Both the position numbers and the translations under genes were made by a program. A stretch of DNA of 64,000 nt from Kappaphycus alvarezii (taxonomy: Eukaryota; Rhodophyta; Florideophyceae; Gigartinales; Solieriaceae): positions 186,001 through 250,000 of the forward strand of contig NADL03000758.1 in the NCBI GenBank assembly GCA_002205965.3. The letters are read 5' to 3'. Positions 23,701 through 34,113 of this stretch are shown here, one piece after another (the stretch's first letter is position 1; each line of letters starts with the position of its first letter). A model generated the notes under the pieces. The model was given only the letters and a program-made list of their open reading frames with translations, did no database searches and had not been told where the DNA came from.

Positions 23701-25970
23701 GTCAGATTGAGGGCCTGATCTCAATCATTTGGTTTCTACCCTACTAGGCCTTGGATGGGACTGGTGCATTTTGTCATTTACTGAGCGGAACATTAGTCGA
23801 AATATTTGACACAACGCTTGATACTTCTAAATTTAGGAACCTTGAATACTGGGACCTAATGAGGAAAGTTATACGGGTTACTGAACATGTCAACAAAATC
23901 CTTGCCATTCGAATCAAATTTATTGACTTGGAACTGTCGATACATGGAGTTGGTAAAACATCTTTTTAAAAGGCAATTATTTTTTTTGCCTATTTGAGAC
24001 TGTTTAAGGGAGCTTTCCCTCCAAAACGAAGCAAATGGTCCATTTCTACTATCAGGACACAAATATGTGCTTGCCGGTTTCCCCCTAGTAAATCTAATAG
24101 TTGGCACAATTTTTGCAGCGCAGGTATCAAATTATCCCTCAGTAATTGATGATTTTTAGCATCATGTTTGAGTAAGCTAATGTTGATTGATTTCTACTGA
24201 GTACCTACAAACTTAAGACCCACAGATCGATGGCTGTCGATCTGAATTCCCATCGAATATACACATAAATTCTACTGATTTGAATAGGTTTATCACAAGA
24301 GAAACCATTCAATTAACGTTGCGAGCCATAACTAATCGTTTTTAGCAACTTTAATGGAACACCTCTATCGCATATGTTAGATGTGAAATTGTTTTAATAT
24401 ATTGTACAAGTCTTTGAGCTTCCTAAATGCAATCAGTAATGGTAATCAGTGAATTGAACATCGATATTTAGTGAACCTATCATTCTTCAATATAAATATT
24501 GATATAGCTAAGCGATAGAAGGCCCGGGATGAGCACTGAAGAGAAGTTTCTTCATCAGATTTAGACCGTGTTACTCAGGTATCATGTCAAACTACTGGCT
24601 TTATTTCAGCAAACAGTATTTAAAACTTCGTGAATTTGATACCCAAGCTTTGGGGCTGATTCAAAGAAGTATATCGTTAGAAAGCCGTTTGAAGCTGGAA
24701 AAGGATTATATTTATAATTAATTTGTTACCATGCAAGTGATTCCCATTAATCGATTGTTAACATGGTTGTATAAATCAAATAAGTACGGTATTTGCCCCC
24801 CGTAGCACTTTATCTGTTAAGTCTCCCTGCCTAATTCGTCCGAGTTGAACGTGAATTTTGTGGAGCAGTCTGTCTGCTAACTGTTTCAAGGAGTTCGTTA
24901 CGCTCATATGATTGATTTGTCTGTTTTTGAAGTTTAGTAGAGACCTGATTCCTTCAAAAATTACCCCACTCCGTCCCAGGTAGTGGAGTTCTAAATTCAG
25001 TCACTCTTTACCGGAGCCGCTGACGCTCCTTAATGAAACAAGGACGGCGAAATTTAGGTGAGATCAAGAGGTAATCACGAACTCTGAGACAAAGCCTGAG
25101 GCTCGTGTAAGTCCCTCAATCAACTGTTAGTAGATGACACACAGTCGCAGATTCGGTGACAAGTATGTCGAAAGACGCGTATCTGTAACTAGCACGGAAA
25201 CTTTCTACAGGGTGCAGTCTTGCTTTATGGAAAAAAACGTCGCAGTTGTTTTCATGTCTAATTCAGTGCACCTGGTAAGTGGTCTACCTCCGGAATATTT
25301 TAGAGGACATAGGTGTCCATGGATGAAAATGAGCTACCTTCCCTCTTCAATAGGAATCTAAAAAAACCGCATAGCATCTTTCGGTGATAAAGCACCAAAA
25401 AAATTATCTACTTGCATATCTGGCTATAGTCCAGCTATAAAATGCTGCATTGGTCATGCTTGGGTGCTATTTATTTCCAATGAGGTAGTTTTTATCTCAG
25501 TTGCCCTGTTCGTAACGTTTGTAAAATAAACATATGCTGCTGCAGATATCAGATTCAAAGCTAAATGCCTTGTGGCCTGTCATAAGTAAGTCAGGTGATG
25601 TCAAAAGTATTTGGATGGTGTACATAATTGTAGCAAACTCCCATAATAGTAAATGCTGAGCCAGAAAGAAGATAATGGTCAGCATGTATTATGTTCATAC
25701 ATAATCCAGTACTTTTGATAGCGCCTATTCTTTCTTGTATCTTCTGAACCGCTGTATTAAAGGAACGTGAGTAAAATTCCTAACACAATACTCAAACGTA
25801 AAAGCAGAAATCCTTATATTGAATCGAAAATGACATCAATAAATTACTTTTCCGATCAACCATCTTAGTTAAGAGAATTATCTTATTCCGATGCTTCGTA
25901 TTCCCGGATTGCTGCTTCTCGAATCGTTCCAATTTATTCAATCTTGTACTGGTACCCATCGGTTGGGATG
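20701..25970. other. AT-rich, gene-poor region
   Basis: Five kilobases with no open frame I can assign. Open stretches up to about 119 codons (for example 23065-23424) show no family motif and have the low-complexity AT composition of the surroundings. Nothing further is seen. Confidence 0.4.
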
Positions 25971-25974
25971 ATCC

Positions 25975-26385
25975 TCTGAATTTGTAACTGGGTTAAAGAT
26001 TTGTAACTGGGTTACAAATCCAGTTGATCATCGAGTCGTTTGCCCAGTTGACAGTTGACTCAAGTGTTTTTCTGTTTTGTAGACAATCCAGTCGAAATTA
26101 AGTATTTCGTCGACTGGAATCATAATGAGGCCAATCTTTATCTAGTTTTCAGACGATTATCCGTTTCAATAAAGCAATCTTCTCAAAAAAACAGCCAACT
26201 CGATTTCTTGCAGTAGTACCGCAGTCAATTTACATTCAAAAGTAGACTGATCCAGGCCAGTAACCTAGTTGATAGTCAACTGACCAGTCAATGTTGTATT
26301 TTCATGGAAGTAATTACATGACTGGTAGTAGACTATGTGATTCTGCTGTCCAGTTCTACAATGGTTGACAGTCAACTGCGTAGTC
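25975..26385. repeat. Cluster of AGTTGAC/GTCAACT inverted repeats and a small direct repeat
   Basis: Short self-complementary words recur: AGTTGATAGTCAACT at 26267-26281, GTTGACAGTCAAC near 26364-26376, and CAGTTGACAGTTGACT near 26044-26059. GTAACTGGGTTA occurs twice in tandem near 25986 and 26005. Variants of CCAGTTG/CAACTGG are scattered between. This is a second palindrome family, distinct from the TACTGTAC type. No ORF is present. Confidence 0.6.
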
Positions 26386-26511
26386 GTTAAGAGCATCGGA
26401 ACTGCTCGGTTTGAATTTTTCAAATATTAAAATTTATTTTTTTGATGCGGCCGGAACAGAACATATCAACAGGAGGAGAAATTAAATTTGATGTCAGAAG
26501 GCAAAACTCAA

Positions 26512-26536
26512 GAGGCATATCCGAGAAATATGCCTC
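26512..26536. repeat. 9-bp hairpin GAGGCATAT / ATATGCCTC
   Basis: Perfect 9-bp arms with a 7-nt loop within a 69-codon open frame (26442-26651) of unknown significance. Described as structure only. Confidence 0.55.
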
Positions 26537-26899
26537 CGCGACATTCCGAGCTCTGCATCTTTCGGAAACACAGCAAAATATGAGCAGAAAAGAAAATAGT
26601 GACGCAAAACCGAAACAGGGGGAAAGAAGAGATGGCCGGAAAGTGGAATAGATAAACGGTCATTGCAGCGCTAATCAATAAAGACACTGCATCGCTGTAC
26701 CTGAAAACAAAGAGAAGGTAGCTCACCCTCCTTGCGATTTCCGCGACCGATCCCATCAACACATTCCAACGAATGAAGTGCGAAGGGAACCACACCGCAG
26801 CAAAGTATTTGGCGATCAATCACTTGTATATAAGCATATCGATGGAACCGATCACGTGGTCCTATCAGAAAGATAGGACATGCCACAGCAATGTAAGGG

Positions 26900-27661
26900 A
26901 GAGCTACATGGTGGTAACTTTATGGCATCAGTAGAACGGGTGTCCGCTGCAGGATCCGACTATACTGCTAGCTAAGTGCTAACCGGGTGGTCCACGTCGG
27001 CCACGTGCAGCGACATACGCGATTCAATAGATTGTGCGCTCGACGACCAGATTGTGCTACTAATGCGCCTATAAATCCGATTGCGGATAACTCCTGTCGA
27101 CGTGTGGAATTTGTCAGCAATGCAAGGCACCAGTAACTTTATGAAGCGGACGGTTTCGGGGGAAGGGGAACCCAAGGAATCAAAGGCCAGCGGTTGAAAT
27201 TCGAAATCGGGGGCCTGTGTGGGGTTATCGGAGGGCGGGGAGAGTCGACGAGACAATTTTCTCTCCAGGTCCGTCACCTTGTTGCGGTGTGCAATTGCAG
27301 GTGCACCGCCAACTTCCCTTGTAGCTCTCGTTCTGACATCGTCCTTGAATGGCGAGACTATGGTAACGTCGCAGGCGATCGGGCGGGCCACAGTGCCTTC
27401 CGGGGCTGCTGGTGGGTGAACCAGTATGTCAGCGGGTCGAAGCTCGGTGCCGGGCACGAGGAGTGGGACCTCGAGCTGGCAATCCAGGCCGGCGGCACGG
27501 GCGATACGACCAGCAATGACGTTGCGCAGTGAGTTATGCCGGTGTTTGCGACCAAACCCAGACGGACAAAAGTCTACAGCGTGATCGCAAGAACAAAAAT
27601 GCAAGCGATGTTGATAAATATATGTTGTGGTCCGCTCAGTGGCACAAGAGAGCCAGCGCAA
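26900..27661 (-). mobile_element. LINE-like element 3' end: zinc knuckle and REL-endonuclease tail (copy C)
   Basis: The best-preserved endonuclease tail on this strand, open for 229 codons (27661 to 26972). Order: CSCDHAVDFC (knuckle-like), RHNSLRNVIAGRIARAAGLD, LEVPLLVPGTELRPADILVH, ARPIACDVTIVSPFKDDVRT, HRNKVTDLERKL, and FEFQPLAFDSLGSPSPETV then IRNRIYRRISSTIW to the stop. Glu-x(n)-RPAD, then CDVTIVSPF and a downstream Lys fit a PD-(D/E)XK nuclease core as in REL-type LINEs; that is inference from motif order. After the stop the 3' UTR contains TATAGTCGGATCCTGCAGCG, shared with the copy ending near 57310. The RT core is absent, so this is a 5'-truncated insertion. Confidence 0.75.
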
Positions 27662-27927
27662 GTGGCTCAGTGGTTTACGTTCTTCAACAGGTTAGGGGCC
27701 CAGTTGACGTTGCCGCTGTGGTCTCGGGTTCGAACCCCGCTGGGTGCACTGAGTTGGATATTTGTTATGAGCGTTACTGTAATGCTCTGTGTAAGCCCTA
27801 AAACCCTCGACAAGCACCTTGTGGTAGTGCCTCTGAGCGAGGGGGGTGTTGATATATATATGTTGTGGTCCGCTCAGTAGCACAAGAGAGTCAGCGCATG
27901 TGGCTTAGTGGTTTACGTTCTTCAACA
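27610..27927 (+). mobile_element. tRNA-derived SINE-like repeat (one full and one truncated unit)
   Basis: An 80-bp segment at 27610-27689 recurs at 27848-27927, 238 bp downstream, with about 90% identity by eye. Unit 1 contains a perfect RNA polymerase III box A (TGGCTCAGTGG, 27663-27673) and box B (GGTTCGAACCC, 27727-27737). Around them a degenerate tRNA fold is possible: about 5 of 7 acceptor pairs including wobbles, and 4 of 5 T-stem pairs. Unit 2 keeps the box A region (TGGCTTAGTGG, 27901-27911) but lacks box B. This suggests a pol III-transcribed SINE rather than a working tRNA. It sits beside an RT-element 3' end, a possible mobilising partner. Confidence 0.6.
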
Positions 27928-28608
27928 AGATATGCCATGACAAGTCCATTGAAGCCGGTGCAGACGAGAATCAAGAACATCTTGAAGGAATCCGGCCGCG
28001 GTCGAAGCGTTCTCTCGATAGTCTCGCTTTAAAGAAGAGTTACCAAAAAGAAAAAAAAATTTATCCTGCGGCTGCGTTCCGCAAGGACAAAAGAGTTCGT
28101 TTACATTGTACGCACTTTACTCCTCACCATAATTCTCTCACTTCTTTCACATATGCACCATGACTATGCGCTTTGTCACCAAGAGCTACAGCACTTCTTG
28201 TAAGTATGTATGCGCCTCTCATAGCGCCGCTATAGACCCTTTCGCGGCAGTAACTTCCAATTTCTCATGCAGACGCACAATCTAAATCACATCAGCGAGA
28301 TTCCGCCAACGACAGCAATGTCCCATGCATCTTTTTCTTCGAGTCCATACGATGTGCGAAATTGATATAAGAACACCTTTAAATAATGTCGAAAAACAGT
28401 TAACAAAAACGTCGAACATTTAAAGGCCATATTTCTGGAAATTATATTCCAATTAAAGGCTTTTACGGGTACTATATTATTCAAGCATCTTATTGGCAGC
28501 TCAGAAAAATTCGAAATCAATGCGAAATTCTGTAAGTACGCGAAATAGAATATGACCCAGTTCACGTCCATACAGTGCTACGGCGCTTTGCAATCTTCTT
28601 TAATTAAG
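27928..28608. other. Stretch without recognisable genes
   Basis: Between the SINE-like repeat and the mariner remnant. A short plus-strand open run follows the truncated SINE unit but has no identifiable motif. Nothing else is seen. Confidence 0.4.
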
Positions 28609-29440
28609 CTAGTACTTTGTATCCCCTCCCTTTCTCTCTACCACCTCAATTAATTGCATTTGGATGGATGAATACAGAGATTGAATAGTTTCCAGTGCAA
28701 TTCCAACCCACGCCTCATCCACGGCCAGACGAAGCCCTTGCAGTGACTTAAAATACCGCGATCCACCATAGCCAAGCCGCGCTAATATGACCCACAAGTT
28801 CTCAATTATATTGAGATCGGGAATCTTCGCAGGTCAGGGTAAAACAGAGATGTCGTTGTCTTCTAGCCGCTTCAAAGTATACTTTGAGGTGTGAACAGCG
28901 GCATTGTCCTGCTGATAAGTCCAATTTTGCCTATTTTAACAGCCGAAAGGCTTCAGTTCTTGCTCCAGTGGATCACAGTACATTTCATAGTTCATCTTAC
29001 CGTTTAAAATGCATAAATTTGAAAGTCCGTGATAATACATTGACCCGCAGAGCATCAGCGAGCCACCACCCATCTGTCAGCGAGAAAAAATCTTCTTTTC
29101 ATTACAAGTATCATGCCAATAACTTGCAAAGGCATCGGAACCGTCTAATTTGAACTTCTTCTCGTCGCTGAATAACACTTCAACTGACTCATCCCCATGT
29201 TAGATGAATTTTTGAAAAAGATAGACCGAACAACTTAATGCCTTTCAAGCATAAACGAAGCTTTTTTCATGCGCTGGTACTTTAAATTTTCACAAGAAGA
29301 AAGAAAATGCTGTACGCAGCAAACAGAAATGTTCAACCCCATTTCGTTTTTAAGCTCCCTTGCGCTATTTCCCCCTTCGAGGCTGCGCGAATCAGACGAC
29401 GGTGGTCAGATTCCAATATCTTCTCCTAATCCTCCGCAAA
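28609..29440 (-). pseudogene. Tc1/mariner transposase, nearly full length but interrupted
   Basis: Minus strand, from about 29440 down: an HTH-like N-terminal part (LESDHRRLIRAASKGEI, then ERHxVV-like text), VLFSDEKKFKLDGSDAFASY (first catalytic Asp, about 29180), GGGSLMLCGSM, WTYQQDNAAVHTSKYTLKRL (second Asp, about 28915), PDLNIIENLWVILARL (third acidic residue, about 28820-28790) and the C-terminal VVERKGGDTKY. Three in-frame stops occur (after FSR, before NRQNW, after SVLP) plus a frame change near the N terminus. The DDE triad order and spacing are those of Tc1-like transposases that cut and paste at TA sites. Terminal inverted repeats were not located by eye. Identity is secure; activity is unlikely. 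Confidence 0.85.
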
Positions 29441-29996
29441 CATTTTGTGTACGATGATCGCGTAGCGAATGGTGTCCGCCATCGAGTCGACGGAAATAAA
29501 CTTAAATCGGGCCGTCAGGATGTACCACTTCGATTGCAGTACCCGAAAGCCCGTACATTGTCCTTCCATACGGCCTATTTCATGGAGGCGAGGAGCTTCT
29601 CTTTCATCGTCACAGGTTCAGAGATGGACATTAAGAAGCAGTGTGCTTTTTCATGTCCATCTCTGAATCAGCCTGAGCAGTCTGTAATACAGGAAATGGT
29701 CCTCCCTTCGTGTAATCCAGCAACCTACAACGATCCCGCCCCTAACTTCTCCCACCGTCATTTCCAAATTTACTTCCATTTTATCTAGATATTTTTATAC
29801 TGTATTTAACCCTCTGAATCGACCCCGAATCAAGTTCCTTTTCCCTTTTAGCTTACTCCTCCTCCAAATTCACCTTTTTTGAGAAGAAGGGCGCAAATGC
29901 ACTACTGCAAAATCCCTTGCAGATTTATTTTACCTATTCCTAATCTATAGAACCTGCCCCGGGAGCCTATTTAAACCCCTTTATTCCAAGTTCCAA
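29441..29996. promoter_or_regulatory. Intergenic, with TATA-like element at 29968-29975
   Basis: This holds the distal part of the mariner relic and the 5' flank of the acidic ORF. TATTTAAA at 29968-29975 is a reasonable TATA match 22 bp before the first ATG (29997). If it is used, transcription would start near 30000 and translation might start at the later in-frame ATG at 30150. Confidence 0.35.
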
Positions 29997-30584
29997 ATGT
30001 CCCCGATCATTTTACTCATCACCCCTCCCCCCCACCCAAAACACCCTACATTGCCTCCCATTCCCCAACGTCTATCAAATGAACAACCTTCGCCCCTCCG
30101 CCCCCATCACCAAAACCGCCCCTCTCGCCCCATCAACGGCCTAGCTCTAATGAATAATGGGCCAACAGACTACGACGACTACTTCAGGAGGATGGACCGT
30201 GAGCGTGTTCGGGAGTGGGTTCGTCGGCACTTCTTGGAGGAGGCGGAGGAGGAGGAGTCAGAGGGGACTGAGTCGGACGTGGAGGGATCCGAGGATGAGG
30301 AAGACTTTGTAGCTCCGTGGGAACCGATGGTGTATAATCGTGGGGAAGTTGCTGTGGGGGATGGAGGGAGATAGTGAGGGCGTGATCGTCATCTCGGATT
30401 CTTCGGATGGGGTTGGCGCGGAGGCTGAGGGTCGCGAGGAAGGGTTGGAGGATCTTGATATGTCTGATGAAGCCATTTATCATTCTGTGCCGTTCGAGGG
30501 AATTTGTAGGGATTGCATTGAGAGTATGGATATTTTGGAGAGTTATTTGGTTCTGATCTTGAGGATAACGATTGTGAGGAGTAG
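29997..30584 (+). CDS. Acidic protein with SUMO-interaction-like motif, unknown function
   Basis: A plus-strand ORF of about 195 residues across three frames. Its N-terminal part is Pro/His-rich (possibly untranslated if the ATG at 30150 is used). Then come DYDDYFRRMDRERVREWVRR, a Glu/Asp block, APWEPMVYNRG, VIVISDSSDG, DMSDEAIYHSVPFEGIC and an acidic end, DLEDNDCEE, with TAG at 30582-30584. The joins lie near 30365 (one G too many in GGAGGGAG) and 30547 (one T too many). VIVISDSSD has the hydrophobic-hydrophobic-x-hydrophobic plus acidic form of a SUMO-interaction motif; function from that is inference. It converges on the transposase at 30857, like the accessory ORFs of the other Harbinger-like elements, so it may be an element gene rather than a host gene. 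Confidence 0.5.
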
Positions 30585-30856
30585 ATACAGATATTTTCCT
30601 TTAATATCTTCCCTCTGGCCAATCACATCCACAAGATGCCCTTTTATGCGTTTTATGGTATTTAGTGTTTGATTGAGACTTTAGGATTAGCCGAAAAGTC
30701 TATATAAGCTGAGTAAAGTGCTTCCTCCTGAGAGGTCAAGCAAGTTGGCAGACAACTTCAGTCAAGTCCCGAGTAGTAGGAAGTTGAGAGTCAACTTCAG
30801 ACCCAAGAAAACGTTTTCTTACGCTGGTCGCAGAGCGTCGGTAGACCCTGCCCCTT

Positions 30857-31876
30857 TTATACTTGCTTGTAGCTCCTCAACTCTCTTCTATATACACTCC
30901 CTTTTGTTCGTTCAACAATACCACGGTAGCACTTTTGTCGCTCGCAACACCTCCTCAGGGTAATTGGTTCTGAGGATCTCTTCCCCCGCCGATTTACCCC
31001 TATCACAGTCTTCAGATAAAACGCATCGCTGCACCAGTACGTCTTTTTTCGAAGAACGCCCACAATACGATACTTGCACGGCGGAGTAAACGTTACTTCA
31101 GCAATCTTCGTCACAATTACCGATGCCTCAAGGACATTGATGCCGTTCATTGACCTTGAAATCCCGAAAACGCGTACCAGATGCGTTGAGACGGTCACAA
31201 ATCGTCTCCAGTGTGACGATCTGTTTCTTCCCATTTCCATACAGCTGGCCGTGCCATACAGTAGAGCAATCCTTCCAAGCCCACTTGCAGGAGTTGATGC
31301 TGCAAAGTAGGTCCAGTGCGACCCGCGGCCCAGAATCTTGTAGGATTTTCTTCACTTCCGCAACGGGCAGGGGGCAGAGGTACATCAGTCCCAACATTTC
31401 CACGACGGCTTTGCAGAATTGCTTCAGTGCCAGGCGCGCCGCTGTCTCGAAAATCGCGGTGTGGTCGTCCATTGCATCCGGTGGCAGACACACGACAGCA
31501 CCTGAACACCGGTATCACCTCGATATTCGACGAGATGCCGTCCCCACCTGAGTCTTGCTTGACCACAGAGTAGAGTCGAACGCGACTACGGAGTCGTGCA
31601 ACTTCCTGTAAATCCCTCGCCATTTATTGGGTGTTGGCCGAGGTACTCCCAGTCCCGGCGCAGAGCAAAGTCCTGGTGGAACCGCTCGACGTTCGCCTTC
31701 TTGTTTGGCCGGGACCCGCGGTCCTTCACCGCATCGTTCTCATCCGTGCTCTCAAAGAGGTCCATGACGAAGTTCGTGTCGAACCGCAACCCGTCGATGT
31801 CGTCGTGGTCCATTCTGAAGTTCGCGAGTTTGCCACGTGGCCCGTGATTTTTCAGGGAGAGCTCCCTCTGCAGCAC
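30857..31876 (-). pseudogene. PIF/Harbinger-like transposase, frameshifted (copy 2)
   Basis: Minus strand reads FRMDHDDIDGLRFDTNFVMD and ERFHQDFALRRDWEYLGQ near the start (about 31830-31630), then LALKQFCKAVVEMLGLMYLC and DLLCSINSCKWAWKDCSTVW (first catalytic region, about 31310-31260), QIVTLETICD, and after a frame change NGINVLEASVIVTKIAE (second acidic region, about 31150-31090), FTPPCKYRIVGVL and YWCSDAFYLKTVIGVNRRGK (third region). This is the 'SIDCMHWEWKNCP / NDINVL / DGIYP' pattern of plant-type Harbinger transposases. The usual SID and NDIN residues appear altered to SIN and NGIN. Frame changes could be sequence errors. It forms a convergent pair with the acidic ORF at 29997-30584. 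Confidence 0.75.
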
Positions 31877-32807
31877 TCACGCAATTTACCTGCCGCCCAT
31901 ACCGGTGCAACTGCAGAGGTAAAACTAAAATGACAAAGTTTAAAATCCTATCTTCCTCTAAGGGCCAATCACATTCGGCCATATGTCACTCCAGTTTTAT
32001 TATTTCATAATTTGATTCTGAACCAGTGCCGATGGTCTTAAGTCGAGAAAAATTGTCCAAATTGTCCAAATTTTCGGTGTGAGAGACAGTCATCTTGAAT
32101 AAATAGCGCCAATTTTACAGCGTAAATTTGTTCACTGTTGTTTTGAGATCTTTGACCAATCTAACTGTCCAGCAATGCTTGTAGGCCACCCGCAACTGCG
32201 ATTAAGCTCAGCTACATAACCATATTCCCCAGCGCATGCTGCTGTGCGCCCAAGCCGAAGAACAGAGGCCCAGTAATCTACACACAACAAGGTCCAAAGT
32301 TTCGAGTTTTGCTTGCAAAAAAATCCACTCATATCCAACCAACTCTTTCCCATCCGGTAACAACGGAATATTGAAAGCCCCATCCTTGTTCCCACGGCCC
32401 TGCCGTCAAAGAAGCGTTTTCTCAACATCGACCTATCTTCACGTATCCTAGAACCCTCGACATTCAAGCAACAAAAACCTGCGCTTTCCCCTGCATTTGC
32501 ACGCATTAACGCGAATCACCCCATGTTCCCCGAGTACCTTCCATTTCAAAACTTAGTACGTGCAACTTCTCACATTCCCGAAGCTCACACTCACAAACCG
32601 TTGTGAACTCACCGTCCGACTCTTCGCTCAAATTCTGCTCATTCTCAAACTCACATCCCCACCTCACCTTCTACTTTACCCAACGCCTCTTACTGACTTC
32701 TATTTCGCCAATTTCAACCACCAAAACGCGGAAATACTCGCTCTAAAACCTCTTCTCGGCACTACTTGACATATCAGATATACGCCATCCGCCTCTTCCT
32801 CTATAGA
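31877..32807. other. Intergenic region before the ELMO-domain gene
   Basis: It contains a short direct repeat of ATTGTCCAA near 32050-32072. A minus-strand open frame of 124 codons (32132-32506) has no recognisable domain; I cannot say whether it is coding. The last 300 bp are C/T-rich, resembling the 5' flanks of the other host genes. Confidence 0.35.
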
Positions 32808-33873
32808 ATGGTTAAACGTGTACGTCGTTTAATTAGTGGTCAGACCGAAGTGGCACGCATCTGCGGTGAAACTCGTGAAGATTCGGACGAGCCTCCCACC
32901 ATTCCCCACAAATGACTGCCGCCCTATGGGAGGAATGGACCACTTCTAAAAAGCTACACGACATCTTTGCTCAGTACGGGAAGGACCCCAACATTCCTGT
33001 GAACCAAGTGGCCTCCCATATTTGCGGTACCAAGAAAATCGCTGAGAATTCTGCCGTGTAAGTACTTCTTGTAGCCTGCTCGCAACATTTCAAAATTTCT
33101 AGTATTGGTGGTGTGGGTGTGAAAAGCAATAGTATCGCATTTTGTTCTGGTACTGTTTGTTGGCCTCCTGGCAAGTGACGTACCCCAACAAATATTCTCG
33201 TGTTGTGTGATTTTCTGACCCTGCCTTGCTTTGCTCAATTACTCATCCGGCAGAATGGACAATTTGAAACTTTGTTTGAAGGACATCAAGGGCGTTAATA
33301 TGCTCATTGAAACAGTCAAGGGGAAAGCCAACGAGGCGTTTGATCCCCAGAATGCAGAGCACGAAAGAAAGCTGGAGCAACTGTGGCAGTTATTACTGCC
33401 AGGACAAGAACGTACGGGTGGCCGTTACTCAAAGAATGGAACCGTATAGGATTTCAACAGTCAGATCCGGCTAGTGACTTTCGCGGTGGAGGCATGCTTG
33501 GCCTGGAGCAACTCCTGTTTATTGCATCTACTCGGACTCCGTTGCACGACGAATGATCGCTGAACCAGAATCAGATCAGTCGCGGTACCCGTGGGCATGT
33601 GTTGGGATCAATTTAACCATGCAGGCCATTCGCATTCTCGAATCTCGAAAGATAGATACAAGTCTTTACGGAAAATCCGTGGACAGTGCCACGTTGGTCT
33701 TTCACGGTCTCTATGCCTCAATGTTTGAAGTGCTGCATGCAAGATGGGTAAAGGCCAACCCGGAGAATGTTCTTGCATTCCCTGCCCTCTTGAAGGAGAC
33801 GCTTGCTAACATCGATGAAGAGGTGTCTCAAGGACCGGATGGATTGTTCCTCCAGGAGCGGAGGCGTAGTTGA
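32808..33873 (+). CDS. ELMO-domain protein (ELMOD-type Arf/Arl GAP), one intron, frameshifted
   Basis: ELMOD proteins stimulate GTP hydrolysis by Arf/Arl GTPases on membranes. The start MVKRVRRLISGQTEVARICG matches the N terminus of ELMOD1/2. An intron lies at 33058-33253 (GTAAGT...CAG), joining AENSAV to MDNLKLCLKDIKG. Then come HERKLEQLWQLLLPG, the GAP signature KEWNRIGFQQSDPASDFRGG (GFQxxDPxxDFRG with its conserved Arg, about 33430-33490), GLEQLLFIAS, and PWACVGINLTMQAIRIL. It ends at 33873. Spliced length is about 290 residues, as in ELMOD2. Three one-base frame changes, at about 32911, 33422 and 33544, are each repaired by adding one base to a short run. It converges on PCNA with 240 bp between the stops. 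Family identity is secure; the target GTPase is unknown. Confidence 0.85.
33058..33253 (+). other. Spliceosomal intron in the ELMO-domain gene
   Basis: 196 bp with GTAAGTACTT at the donor and CCGGCAG at the acceptor. Removing it joins ...AENSAV and MDNLKL in frame across a split Val codon (GT|A). It is one of only two introns that can be placed in this window. Confidence 0.8.
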
Positions 33874-34113
33874 TTGACGGTTTCGACCTATACTCTTTAA
33901 TGAAATGTCAAAGATTTGGTCACGCGGAGGCGATACCTAGGCAACATGTAAATAGATATATGCTAACTCATCATAGACGCGACGAGATTGAAAGCGTTGA
34001 CGACTTTATCCTTTACATAGAGTTTGACGAAGCCGTTATAAAATTCTCAGTGTGATAATACCGCAAACTTGATGCATATCCTTGCCATATTCGTGACAGA
34101 CCTCTACTCTTCC

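Noticed and set aside
27656..27748. Functional tRNA gene
   Set aside because: Acceptor stem pairs only about 5 of 7 and the T-stem 4 of 5, no clear anticodon arm was found, and the head is part of a repeated unit, so a SINE or tRNA-like repeat is preferred.
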